A stretch of 8,553 nt of DNA from an uncultured Prevotella sp. (GCA_934230685.1 CAKQFF010000075.1:1-8553), one strand, 5' to 3'; shown: positions 1 to 6,281, numbered from the stretch's first letter. Notes: generated by a model from the letters alone, not told the origin. Numbers and translations: made by a program.

Positions 1-209
1 ACGCAGTCGCCGCCGGGCGAGGGTATCCAGACGGTAATATCTCCGCTGCCGGACAGCAGTTCCTCCTTGAAAAGCTGCGGTGTGACGTCATCGTCAAACC
101 AGCTTTCATCGGCGATAGTGCCGTTTAGGAACAGCGTTCTCTCCGGGTTCTGCTCCTGTGTTTGCTCGTTCTTCACTATCTTGTTTGTCCACTTCCAGAA
201 CTTCTTCAT
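1..209 (-). CDS. ClpP-type prohead (head maturation) protease, N-terminal part, cut by window edge
   Basis: Only the first 69 residues are inside the window. The protein begins MKKFWKWTNK, then has a segment with FLNGTIADESWFDDDVTP and ends at the edge with ITVWIPSPGGDC. That layout (a strand, a WF-DDDVTP segment, then the IxSPGGD loop) is typical of phage ClpP-like serine proteases, which cleave the scaffold and major capsid protein during HK97-type head assembly. The catalytic Ser and His would lie beyond the edge and cannot be checked. The ATG at 209 has a GGAGG at 219-223, nine bases upstream, a very strong start signal. The gene begins inside the 3' end of the portal gene in another frame, with 104 nt of overlap. 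Position directly after portal is the expected place for the protease in this phage type. Confidence 0.87.
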   Translation of the reverse strand, partial: MKKFWKWTNKIVKNEQTQEQNPERTLFLNGTIADESWFDDDVTPQLFKEELLSGSGDITVWIPSPGGDC

Positions 210-1461
210 TAGAATTATCCTCCTCTCTGTCAGCCGCCGCAAAGATACCCGCGTCAGCCAGCTTAGTCATATTGCCGTTTATGAGATAAAGGTCACCGCC
301 GTCCTCAGCAGGAATTCGGTCGAGATTTTCAAGCTCCCGAATGTCGTTTGCGGACATCCAGCCGTTCTGCCTTGCGGTAGCGTACCCGCTCATGCGGCTT
401 GCGTAATCGCCGCGCAGCAGTCCGTCAACATTGAACTTGATAAAATACTCCTGCTTCTCGCTTGGGGTAAGCAGGGAGCGCATCATGCTCTGTTCCCACC
501 GCACAAGCCAGGGTTCAAGGGTGTATTTCACGAATTCAAGCGACTGCTGCTCGATATTAGAAAAGCTCGATTTTTCAAGGTCGCCGACCATATGCGGCGG
601 CACTCTGAAAATTCGAGCAATTTCGTTTATCTGAAATTTGCGTGTTTCAAGGAACTGCGCCTGCTCCGGAGAAATACTGATAGGTGTGTATTTCATACCT
701 TCCTCAAGCACAGCAACCTTTCCACTGTTGGAACTCCCGCCGAACTGCGACTGCCATGCTTCACGAACCTTTGTCGGGTCCTTTATTGTGCCAGGGTGTT
801 CAAGGACGCCGCTTGGCGCTGCGCCGTTCGCAAAGAACTTTGCGCCGAACTCTTCGGTCGCAATTGCAAGCCCTATAGCGTTCTTCGCCATTGCGATCGG
901 CGAGTAGCCCACAAGCCCATCAAAGCCAAGCCCTGGGATATGCAGGACATCGCCCGGCGATAGAATGACTTCATATTCCTTGCTGCGGATTGCCTCATCT
1001 GAGCCGCGATAGTATTTGTAGTACAGATTTCCGTTGGAATCACGGTCAACCGTCATTCGGTTCGGCATAAGCTGGTACAGAGCTATGACCTCGCCCTTTC
1101 CATTGCGGATAACCTGCGCGTATGCGTTGCCCCAGAGGAGCAGGTGCGTCATAAGCGTTTCACGGAAAATAAACGAGGTCATTTCGGGATTCGGTTCATC
1201 ATGGAGCAGGCGGTAAAGCGAGTGCGTGACCGCTTTTTCCTTGCCGCCGTCCTCTCTGTATTTGTAGACGTGCAATGGTAATCCCGCCACGGCTTCCGAC
1301 AGCACTCTAACACAGGAATACACGGCGGTCATCTGCATTGCGGAACGCTCGGTTACATTCTTTCCCGCCGTAGAACTTCCCGTAAAGAAACGGTAGGAAC
1401 TGCCCGCTGTGCTGTTTTTAGGCTTGTCCCTTGAATGGAACAGGCTGCTGAAAAACTTCAT
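106..1461 (-). CDS. Phage portal protein, HK97 family
   Basis: This 451-residue protein matches the HK97-type portal family (Phage_portal). Twelve copies form the ring at the capsid vertex through which DNA enters, and the ring docks the terminase. Recognisable segments are the N-terminal VYSCVRVLSEAVAGLPLHVY (47-66), LLLWGNAYAQVIRN (107-120), the NEIARIFRVPPHMVGD core (279-294), and the C-terminal MSANDIRELENLDRIP (369-384). The final 60 or so residues are acidic and charged and look unstructured. Start: the ATG at 1461 has an AAAGGA at 1470-1475 with 8 nt spacing. The frame stays open to 1527, but that extension reads through the terminator hairpin at 1495-1522 and has no ribosome binding site, so it was rejected. 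The last 104 nt also encode the start of the protease gene in another frame. Confidence 0.95.
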   Translation of the reverse strand: MKFFSSLFHSRDKPKNSTAGSSYRFFTGSSTAGKNVTERSAMQMTAVYSCVRVLSEAVAGLPLHVYKYREDGGKEKAVTHSLYRLLHDEPNPEMTSFIFRETLMTHLLLWGNAYAQVIRNGKGEVIALYQLMPNRMTVDRDSNGNLYYKYYRGSDEAIRSKEYEVILSPGDVLHIPGLGFDGLVGYSPIAMAKNAIGLAIATEEFGAKFFANGAAPSGVLEHPGTIKDPTKVREAWQSQFGGSSNSGKVAVLEEGMKYTPISISPEQAQFLETRKFQINEIARIFRVPPHMVGDLEKSSFSNIEQQSLEFVKYTLEPWLVRWEQSMMRSLLTPSEKQEYFIKFNVDGLLRGDYASRMSGYATARQNGWMSANDIRELENLDRIPAEDGGDLYLINGNMTKLADAGIFAAADREEDNSNEEVLEVDKQDSEERANTGAEPGENAVPKRHYRR

Positions 1462-1488
1462 GTAGTCAGTCCTTTCGTAAAATTGGCA

Positions 1489-1522
1489 TAAGAAAAGCAC
1501 CTGCCATTGCTGACAGATGCTT
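1489..1522 (-). terminator. Intrinsic terminator after the toxin-antitoxin pair
   Basis: On the minus strand the arms at 1522-1512 and 1505-1495 form an 11-bp stem (AAGCATCTGTC against GGCAGGTGCTT, two G-U pairs) with a 6-nt loop. It is followed by a TTTTCTTA tract. It lies 19 nt after the toxin stop codon and before the portal ribosome binding site. Portal expression would need read-through or an antitermination mechanism. This was judged by eye; no folding energy was computed. Confidence 0.75.
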
Positions 1523-1540
1523 AACAATTATTCTGTTGTG

Positions 1541-1864
1541 TTATATAAACTTTTTCATCACGCGAGTGTAATCTCGCTTTGCGTTGAAAACCGCATTAAC
1601 GTATACCGTGTTTTCTTCCTTGACATAATAATAAAACATGAGGTAATTATCATGAATGAGAAAACGATATCCGTTACTCACAAGAACCCTTTCCTTGGGT
1701 AGCGAGCCGCTTTCCGGCAGTATTTCGAGATTTTTGCATTTTTCTCTTAGCTTGTTTACAAAACGGATCGCAATATTCTTATCCTTTGACTGCTTAGCAA
1801 TATAAAAGGCTATATCACGAAGATCAGCTTCTGCCGTATCAGTGAATATTACTCTGCAATTCAT
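1541..1864 (-). CDS. Type II toxin, RelE/ParE superfamily
   Basis: This is a 107-residue protein of the usual RelE/ParE length. The N-terminus (CRVIFTDTAEADLRDIAFYI, residues 3-22) gives the first strand and helix of the fold. The C-terminal part has the family signature of a GYRFLIHDNYLMFYYYV strand pair followed by VYVNAVFNAKRDY and a basic helix. Members are either mRNA-cleaving ribosome-dependent nucleases (RelE/YoeB) or gyrase poisons (ParE). The sequence does not decide between these, though the N-terminal helices and the YVNAVFNAKRDY ending lean towards ParE-like. The ATG overlaps the antitoxin stop by four bases (ATGA), so translation is probably coupled. The DNA is visibly richer in A+T than the portal and terminase genes on either side. 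Confidence 0.88.
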   Translation of the reverse strand: MNCRVIFTDTAEADLRDIAFYIAKQSKDKNIAIRFVNKLREKCKNLEILPESGSLPKERVLVSNGYRFLIHDNYLMFYYYVKEENTVYVNAVFNAKRDYTRVMKKFI

Positions 1865-2157
1865 ACATCAAGGTTCTCCAGGTCGTTTAATAAATCGTTG
1901 AATACATCATCAGCGCTGTGGACTCTTCCAAGCCTTATATCATCCATGCTTTGCGCAAGGTGAGCATACAGAGCAAGTTTTTCTTCAAGCTCGGAAATAT
2001 AGTGCATGGTCTGCTGATAATCCTCATGGCTCAGAAGTACAGTATCCTCCTTGCCGTTAACCGTGATTGCTACCGGATTATCCCTTGTAAGTGCGGAAAT
2101 CTGAGCGTAATTAGTGCGAATGTCCTTTGATGGTCTTATTGAAATAGAGTTTGTCAT
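1861..2157 (-). CDS. Type II antitoxin, Phd/YefM family
   Basis: This 98-residue protein has a Phd/YefM-like N-terminal DNA-binding half: SISIRPSKDIRTNYAQISAL, then PVAITVNGKEDTVLLSHEDY (residues 28-47). The pattern of 'conflicting expression, neighbouring gene, then V-L-S-x-E-D-Y' is the family hallmark. The C-terminal half (SELEEKLALYAHLAQSMDDI onward) is helical and acidic and is expected to wrap and neutralise the toxin. The chosen ATG at 2157 has GGAGG at 2166-2170 with 8 nt spacing. A GTG in frame at 2166 lies inside that ribosome binding site and was rejected. Antitoxin and toxin together normally repress their own promoter, and a consensus promoter lies immediately upstream. Confidence 0.9.
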   Translation of the reverse strand: MTNSISIRPSKDIRTNYAQISALTRDNPVAITVNGKEDTVLLSHEDYQQTMHYISELEEKLALYAHLAQSMDDIRLGRVHSADDVFNDLLNDLENLDV

Positions 2158-2185
2158 AAAAAACACCTCCTATGTTGGTAGTCAT

Positions 2186-2214
2186 ATTATATCACAATTA
2201 TGCTACTTTGTCAA
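2186..2214 (-). promoter_or_regulatory. Consensus sigma-70/SigA promoter of the toxin-antitoxin pair
   Basis: The minus strand has TTGACA (2214-2209), a spacer of exactly 17 bp, and TATAAT (2191-2186). Both hexamers match the vegetative consensus perfectly. The -35 box starts 15 nt after the terminase stop codon. The expected transcript start near 2179 gives a leader of about 20 nt before the antitoxin ATG. It differs from the repeated promoter family at 4162, 5976 and 6996, so the pair seems independently controlled. Confidence 0.9.
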
Positions 2215-2228
2215 TAAGATTATACGCG

Positions 2229-3830
2229 TCAGATAAAAAGTATTCCTCTTTCATCATAAACACTAGCCCCGTGGTCATTTCCGCAGCGGATAGCCCGGTC
2301 GAGAGCCATGATTGTTGCCACAGCTCCGTCAATCTTCTCGGTGGATTTTTCCTTGTCAGCCTTGATGTTACCGGCAGGGTCGGTGCGAATGTAGATATTG
2401 TCCATGTTCCACCGCAGAACAGGGTGACCTCCGTGCGCTATCTTCTGTTCAAGCACCAGTTTCATCAGTTCCTTTGTCGGCGGGGACATATCCTTGAAAC
2501 CCTGTCCGAAAGGCACAACTGTGAAGCCCATTCCCTCGAGGTTCTGAACCATTTGCACAGCGCCCCAGCGGTCGAAAGCTATCTCTCGGATATTGAAACG
2601 TTCGCCGAGCAGTTCGATGAACTGCTCGATAAAACCGTAGTGAACTACATTTCCCTCGGTAGTCTGCAAGAAACCCTGACGCTCCCACACATCGTAAGGA
2701 ACATGGTCGCGGTTTACTCGAACAGTCAGATTATCCTCGGGAATCCAGAAGTACGGCAAAATGATGTATTTATCCTCATCATCAAGCGGTGGAAAAACAA
2801 GAACAAAAGAAGTAATATCTGTTGTAGAAGAAAGGTCAAGCCCGCCATAGCAGACGCGCCCCTCCAGTTCGTCCTCATCTACAGCGAATGCGCACTTGTC
2901 CCATTTCTCCATAGGCATCCAACGAACCGCCTGCTTTACCCATTGGTTCAGGCGAAGCTGTCGGAAAGCGTTCTCCTCGCCGGGGTTTTGCTTGGCAGAT
3001 TCGCAGGCGGCTTTGACCTTGTCGATTCCGACAGTAATATCAAGGCTCGGGTTGGCTTTCTTCCACACTTTCGGGTCAGTCCAATCGTCCGATTCATCTG
3101 CGCCGTAAATCACGGGATAAAAAGTAGGGTCGATTTTCCGACCCTCGATTATATCCTTGGCTTTCTGGTGCGTTTCGTAGCAAATGCTGTGGGTGTCAGT
3201 TCCGGCGGTGGTTATAAGAAAATACAGCGGCTGCATTCTCGCGTCACCAGAGCCTTTGGTCATTACATCAAACAGTTTGCGGTTCGGCTGGGTGTGCAGT
3301 TCGTCAAACACAACTCCGTGGATATTGAAGCCGTGCTTGCTGTACGCTTCTGCAGAAAGCACCTGATAGAACGAGTTGGTTGGCGTGTATATTAGCCGCT
3401 TCTGCGATGCTAAAATCTTCACTCGCTTGGAAAGCGCAGGGCACATTCGCACCATATCCGCCGCCACATCGAACACGATAGCCGCCTGCTGTCGGTCAGC
3501 GGCGCAGCCGTAAACCTCTGCTCGTTCCTCTCCATCGCCGCAGGTAAGGAGCAGCGCAACACCGGCGGCAAGTTCGGATTTGCCTTGCTTCTTCGGTATC
3601 TCAATGTATGCCGTATTGAACTGTCGGTAACCGTTCGGCTTCAGCGTTCCGAACAAATCTCGGATTATCTGCTCCTGCCAGTCGATGAGTTCGAATGGCT
3701 TTCCCGCCCATGTGCCTTTGGTGTGGCACAAATTCTTGATGAACATGACCGCATAGTCGGCGGCTGACTTATCGTACACCGAGGTTTTCTGCTTGAACTT
3801 TGTCGGCTTGTACTTTTTCAGTTTTCGCAT
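2229..3830 (-). CDS. terL: Terminase large subunit, HK97-like (Terminase_1 family)
   Basis: This 533-residue protein packages DNA: an ATPase motor plus a headful/cos nuclease. The Walker A segment is IPKKQGKSE (78-86, Lys84). Walker B is HGVVFDELH (171-179, Asp176 and catalytic Glu177). The coupling motif ITTAG is at 206-210. The C-terminal RNase H-like nuclease shows three candidate metal-binding acids: Asp332 in YGGLDLSSTTD, Asp420 in IREIAFDRWG, and Asp501 in EKIDGAVATIMALDRA. Length and domain order are normal and it looks intact. Start: the ATG at 3830 is preceded by GAGAGGG about 8 nt away. The frame extends to a TTG at 3881, but that would translate through the terminator hairpin at 3854-3876 and has no ribosome binding site. 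No small terminase subunit is seen immediately upstream; unrelated small genes occupy that place. Confidence 0.96.
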   Translation of the reverse strand: MRKLKKYKPTKFKQKTSVYDKSAADYAVMFIKNLCHTKGTWAGKPFELIDWQEQIIRDLFGTLKPNGYRQFNTAYIEIPKKQGKSELAAGVALLLTCGDGEERAEVYGCAADRQQAAIVFDVAADMVRMCPALSKRVKILASQKRLIYTPTNSFYQVLSAEAYSKHGFNIHGVVFDELHTQPNRKLFDVMTKGSGDARMQPLYFLITTAGTDTHSICYETHQKAKDIIEGRKIDPTFYPVIYGADESDDWTDPKVWKKANPSLDITVGIDKVKAACESAKQNPGEENAFRQLRLNQWVKQAVRWMPMEKWDKCAFAVDEDELEGRVCYGGLDLSSTTDITSFVLVFPPLDDEDKYIILPYFWIPEDNLTVRVNRDHVPYDVWERQGFLQTTEGNVVHYGFIEQFIELLGERFNIREIAFDRWGAVQMVQNLEGMGFTVVPFGQGFKDMSPPTKELMKLVLEQKIAHGGHPVLRWNMDNIYIRTDPAGNIKADKEKSTEKIDGAVATIMALDRAIRCGNDHGASVYDERGILFI

Positions 3831-3853
3831 TGGTTTCACCCTCTCAGAACGAG

Positions 3854-3876
3854 AAAAACCGCCTTTCGGCGGCTTT
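3854..3876 (-). terminator. Intrinsic terminator between the DUF7678-type gene and terL
   Basis: The minus strand forms AAAGCCGCC, a GAAA tetraloop, then GGCGGTTT with one G-U pair, and ends in a run of five T. It begins 9 nt after the stop codon of the small gene and ends about 23 nt before the terminase ATG. A GNRA loop on a GC-rich stem with a T tract is a textbook Rho-independent terminator. It would insulate terL from the promoter at 4162-4190, or act as an attenuator. This was judged by eye, without a folding calculation. Confidence 0.8.
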
Positions 3877-3885
3877 CGCAAGTGT

Positions 3886-4128
3886 TTAGTTGTATTCGTG
3901 AATCAGAATTGCAAGCGCCGTTTCAGCTTCGTGGGTCAGCGGCTCAATATCCTCGCCACGGTCGTAGTTGTAAACGACCCTGCCGTCCTGCTTTAACATC
4001 AGCTTGGAAATTCTGCCGCCGCTGATTCCGTATTCTTCGCTCGGCTCTTCGTAATGCTTTATCCAGTAGTTTACCGAAACCATTCTGCCGTTGCTGTCCT
4101 TAACTCCGATTGCGCCCTGTTTCCACAT
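3886..4128 (-). CDS. Small conserved phage protein, DUF7678-like, function unknown
   Basis: This 80-residue protein begins MWKQGAIGVKDSNGRMVSVN, followed by YWIKHYEEPSEEYGISGGRI, then SKLMLKQDGRVVYNYDRG and a short helix ending LAILIHEYN. The motifs resemble a small family of Clostridia prophage proteins (DUF7678 in my recollection, unchecked). It reads as a compact beta-rich domain with one C-terminal helix; no catalytic motif is visible. Start: the ATG at 4128 has GGAGG 8 nt upstream. The earlier in-frame ATG at 4143 has no ribosome binding site, and the GTG at 4161 lies at the edge of the promoter, upstream of the predicted transcript start, so both were rejected. It is driven by the repeat promoter at 4162-4190 and followed at once by a terminator, so it may have its own short transcript. 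Confidence 0.87.
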   Translation of the reverse strand: MWKQGAIGVKDSNGRMVSVNYWIKHYEEPSEEYGISGGRISKLMLKQDGRVVYNYDRGEDIEPLTHEAETALAILIHEYN

Positions 4129-4161
4129 AATCTTTTCCTCCATGTGTTTTTTGTTGTACAC

Positions 4162-4190
4162 ATATTAACTCTAAAGCCGCATTATATCAA
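4162..4190 (-). promoter_or_regulatory. Repeat promoter, copy A (before the DUF7678-like gene)
   Basis: The minus strand reads TTGATA (4190-4185), 17 bp, TAATAT (4167-4162), followed by GTGTACA. It is part of a longer conserved block, 4155-4210, that matches copy B at 43 of 56 aligned positions without gaps. The most constant part is TTTAGAGTTAATATGTGTAC. The predicted transcript start near 4155 leaves a leader of about 27 nt to the ATG at 4128. A second GTACACA motif lies at 4210-4216, upstream of the -35 box. Confidence 0.85.
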
Positions 4191-4220
4191 GCGATTTTCG
4201 GATAATATAGTACACAAATA

Positions 4221-4433
4221 TCAGCGGTCAGAATTGTGAGTTCTATTGTGAATGATACTGATAATTTTTTCCTGCTCGTCAGCGGAAACACCTATGCTTT
4301 CTAAGGCCTCCCGTGTGCCGCAATCTGGGCAAATCTGCGTGTTTGGGTACTTTCTCGAAAACGCAGGATACCCGCCGTACTGCGCCCCACAGCGGGGGCA
4401 GGTGCGAAGTCCTGTTGCGTTATCTGATTTCAT
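4221..4433 (-). CDS. Small zinc-ribbon protein
   Basis: This 70-residue protein has two CxxC knuckles, CPRC (12-15) and CPDC (35-38), separated by a 19-residue loop. That arrangement is a classic zinc ribbon. The rest, EALESIGVSADEQEKIISII, is helical. Such domains bind nucleic acid or proteins; its partner is unknown. Similar short proteins are common in Clostridia prophages beside terminase genes, from memory. The ATG at 4433 has GGAGGG about 6 nt upstream, and the gene overlaps the 3' end of the cyclotransferase gene by 14 nt, so the two are likely co-translated. Identity as a zinc ribbon is fairly sure; function is not known. Confidence 0.88.
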   Translation of the reverse strand: MKSDNATGLRTCPRCGAQYGGYPAFSRKYPNTQICPDCGTREALESIGVSADEQEKIISIIHNRTHNSDR

Positions 4434-4887
4434 GGGCAGCCCTCCTGCTGTTGTTCAGCGCTTCGAGAAGAATGCTCTCGTCAAAGCCGAAATTGCTGTA
4501 ACCCTCAAGGCAAGTCCGAACATACGAACCGCTCGGCAAGCCCAGCGGACGCTCCTCGTGCATAATGTACACGAAAGCCTTTCTGACCACTGTCTTGCTC
4601 GAAAAGTACCTCACGGGCAGTTCCAGTTCGGCTTTGTAGTAGAAAGCCGGAAAGCCCTCGTACACATCAAGCCGCTGCTCATCGGCAGGTTCGACTGCCC
4701 AGACTGCAACAGGAACTTCTGCTCCAGATTTCGGTTCGATTGTGAGGTAAGCGCCTGTCTTGCTGCCCTTGAAAAGCAGTTCGTAGTCCCTGATTACCGC
4801 AGTCACCACGGGCTTTGCCGTAGGACACCGCAGTGCCATTTGCTGCAGGTTCAGATTACTGCCGTAGGCTAAATAATAACGTTTCAT
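4420..4887 (-). CDS. AIG2/gamma-glutamylcyclotransferase-like protein
   Basis: This 155-residue protein has the size and fold signature of the gamma-glutamylcyclotransferase superfamily, which releases 5-oxoproline from gamma-glutamyl amines or peptides. The substrate-loop motif YGSN is at 8-11 near the N-terminus (YYLAYGSNLNLQQM). The candidate catalytic acid is Glu77 in RLDVYEGFPAFY, the expected place for this family. AVWAV (61-65) precedes it. It follows the amidoligase gene and overlaps the zinc-ribbon gene. Pairing of a Firmicute amidoligase with an AIG2-like cyclotransferase is a known conserved neighbourhood (Iyer and Aravind's amidoligase work); an amide bond made by one could be removed by the other. 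The ATG at 4887 is preceded by AAAGGA with 8 nt spacing; the longer frame to 4914 starts at TTG and was rejected. Confidence 0.9.
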   Translation of the reverse strand: MKRYYLAYGSNLNLQQMALRCPTAKPVVTAVIRDYELLFKGSKTGAYLTIEPKSGAEVPVAVWAVEPADEQRLDVYEGFPAFYYKAELELPVRYFSSKTVVRKAFVYIMHEERPLGLPSGSYVRTCLEGYSNFGFDESILLEALNNSRRAAHEIR

Positions 4888-4944
4888 AGTGATAATCCTT
4901 TCCGAAAGGTTCAATTTCAGAAATCACCTTTCTACCACCAAAAG

Positions 4945-4959
4945 CCCCACAGCGTGGGG
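4945..4959 (-). other. Short GC-rich hairpin between amidoligase and cyclotransferase genes
   Basis: CCCCAC and GTGGGG flank a 3-nt loop. On the minus strand the hairpin is followed by CTTTTGG, a poor T tract. It lies 28 nt after the amidoligase stop. It might be a weak terminator, a pause site or an mRNA-end stabiliser. No promoter is visible between it and the cyclotransferase start, so it probably does not fully stop transcription. Confidence 0.4.
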
Positions 4960-4986
4960 AGTTGGGGGCAGGAAGCTAATTCCTGC

Positions 4987-5934
4987 TTACTGTGGTCTGC
5001 CGTTGCGGAAAGCCGTATCGCCCTCAAGCCGCTTGGTGTAAAGCTCCCTTGCGGTCTTGAATTCATCGCCAATGAACCCGAGCCGTAAAAGCCATGTTCT
5101 CATTGCGTACTTTGGGTTTTCGGTCTGCTGAGGATTTGCGCTTGCGGTCTTAACCTGCTTGGCAAGCTGGCTGAGCGCCAGGCAAAGCTGAATGTAGCTT
5201 TTCAGCTGACCTGCATGCAGTCCGTTTTTCTTGTCGCCCGAGGGAGCGTCAAACTGGAAAAGTCTGAATTCAATCGTTCCCTTTGTAAAGGTTGCGTGGA
5301 GATTCAGCATATGGTAGCGGCTTTCGTTGTAGTGCGCCGACCTGCCGTAATCTGCGTTCTGACTGCCGTACCAGGTGTCCGCAAGCGCCGCCATGGTTTT
5401 CGGCTTTTTGCGGTTGAGTTCCACCAGGAAATCCTTGCTGACCGTGCGGCAGTAGCGGTTCATGCGGTTTCTGTCAAGGTTCAGTGCGCTTGCTAAAAGG
5501 CTTTCGTGGCTTGCCATAATGTTTGCGAGGTTTCTCAGGCTCTGCGGCGTGTGACCCTTTGCTCCGATGTGAATGTGAACTCCGCAGCCCCTTGTAGCAT
5601 CGCTCTTTGCGCCTGCCTTGCGAAGTCTGCGGATAAGCTCCTGCAGGGTTTCCATGTCTGCGTAGGTGAGTATCGGGGTTACCATTTCGCACTTTTCGCT
5701 GTCCGGTCCGTGAATGCTGACGTCCTTCTGGAACTTCCACTCTCGACCCTCGCTGTCCCATGCGGAGTAGGTGCAGTAACCGTTGCGGCCTGCGGTGTTC
5801 TCATGGCGGCGAGTGCCGAAAAACTCGGCGGCAATCTGCGCGGCTTTTGCTCTTGTAATGCTGTTCATCTCAACCTCGACCCCTATGGTCTGGTTCATCA
5901 TTTCCTTGATCTGCTTGGTGGTTTTCTCGTTCAT
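4987..5934 (-). CDS. Putative amidoligase (Amidoligase_2 family, COOH-NH2 ligase fold)
   Basis: This 315-residue protein belongs to the phage and bacterial amidoligase family related to glutamine synthetase and gamma-glutamyl-cysteine ligase folds. Such enzymes are predicted to use ATP to form an amide bond between a carboxylate and an amine. Visible motifs are IGVEVEM (18-23, Glu20 and Glu22, metal-binding strand), WKFQKDVSI (66-74), EMVTPIL (83-89), the RGCGVHIHIG segment (115-124, His120 and His122), RYHMLNLHAT (206-215), and GTIEFRLFQF (219-228, Glu222 and Arg224). All expected core acids, His and Arg are present, so it looks active. The last 70 or so residues are homologous to the C-terminus of the 'virulence-related' protein at 6265-6972 and end in AFRNG. 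The ATG at 5934 has GGAGG 8 nt upstream and lies about 35 nt past the start expected from repeat promoter B. The substrate is unknown. Confidence 0.9.
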   Translation of the reverse strand: MNEKTTKQIKEMMNQTIGVEVEMNSITRAKAAQIAAEFFGTRRHENTAGRNGYCTYSAWDSEGREWKFQKDVSIHGPDSEKCEMVTPILTYADMETLQELIRRLRKAGAKSDATRGCGVHIHIGAKGHTPQSLRNLANIMASHESLLASALNLDRNRMNRYCRTVSKDFLVELNRKKPKTMAALADTWYGSQNADYGRSAHYNESRYHMLNLHATFTKGTIEFRLFQFDAPSGDKKNGLHAGQLKSYIQLCLALSQLAKQVKTASANPQQTENPKYAMRTWLLRLGFIGDEFKTARELYTKRLEGDTAFRNGRPQ

Positions 5935-5975
5935 TTTTGTTTCCTCCGCTTGTGTGTTTTCCTTTCGGTGTACAC

Positions 5976-6004
5976 ATATTAACTCTAAAAGCAGTATATA
6001 GCAA
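5976..6004 (-). promoter_or_regulatory. Repeat promoter, copy B (before the amidoligase)
   Basis: The minus strand reads TTGCTA (6004-5999), 17 bp, TAATAT (5981-5976), then GTGTACA. The whole conserved block is 5969-6024. It lies in the 122-bp gap between the DUF4314 gene and the amidoligase. It probably drives amidoligase, cyclotransferase and zinc ribbon as one unit, since no further promoter was seen before 4221. Confidence 0.83.
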
Positions 6005-6056
6005 GCGGTTTTACCACAATATATTGAACGAAATACACACGCAGAAATTGTTTATA

Positions 6057-6281
6057 TCAGCCACGGATTTTGCGAACTACATCAACACCGAGAACAGCAT
6101 TCAGCCCGGAGCCGTTGTCCCAGCGGACGAGCAGATTTCCTGCGTCATCGACCCCTTGAACCGTGCCGCAAGTACCTATCGGCGGCGCCTGGAAATCGTC
6201 CATTGAAACAAGCTCTACTCGGCAGCCGACAGGGTATTCTCTGCGGTACTGCTCAATCTGCTCCTTACTCGGAAGCTTCAT
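6057..6281 (-). CDS. DUF4314 protein
   Basis: This 74-residue protein matches DUF4314, a small beta-rich domain frequent in Firmicute phages. Diagnostic stretches are YPVGCRVELVSMDD, GTCGTVQGVDDAGNLLVRWD and NGSGLNAVLGVDVVRKI. The fold looks SH3- or KOW-like, with a G-x-V-x-x-V-D-D-x-G turn. No enzymatic residue is evident and the role is unknown. The ATG at 6281 has GGAGG 8 nt upstream. The ATG at 6296 in frame lacks one, so the shorter form is preferred. It overlaps the end of the preceding gene by 17 nt, so it is likely translated with it from promoter C. Confidence 0.92.
   Translation of the reverse strand: MKLPSKEQIEQYRREYPVGCRVELVSMDDFQAPPIGTCGTVQGVDDAGNLLVRWDNGSGLNAVLGVDVVRKIRG

Noticed and set aside
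67..963. Plus-strand open frame of 298 codons opposite portal
   Set aside because: Antisense to a clear portal gene, unusual Cys/Arg/His-rich composition, no family resemblance.
1462..1527. Longer portal start at 1527
   Set aside because: The extension translates the terminator hairpin and is unlike portal N-termini; the ATG at 1461 has AAAGGA at the right distance.
2172..3395. Plus-strand open frame of 407 codons opposite terL
   Set aside because: It lies wholly antisense to a terminase gene with all catalytic motifs, has no recognisable domain, and starts without a convincing ribosome binding site. Long antisense frames are expected opposite codon-biased genes.
3859..3872. Hairpin before terL as a possible packaging (cos/pac) site
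   Set aside because: The stem, GAAA loop and T run fit a terminator fully; nothing else in the stretch suggests a cleavage or terminase-binding site.
3831..3881. Longer terminase start at TTG 3881
   Set aside because: It would place the terminator hairpin in the coding region and lacks a ribosome binding site; the ATG at 3830 has one.
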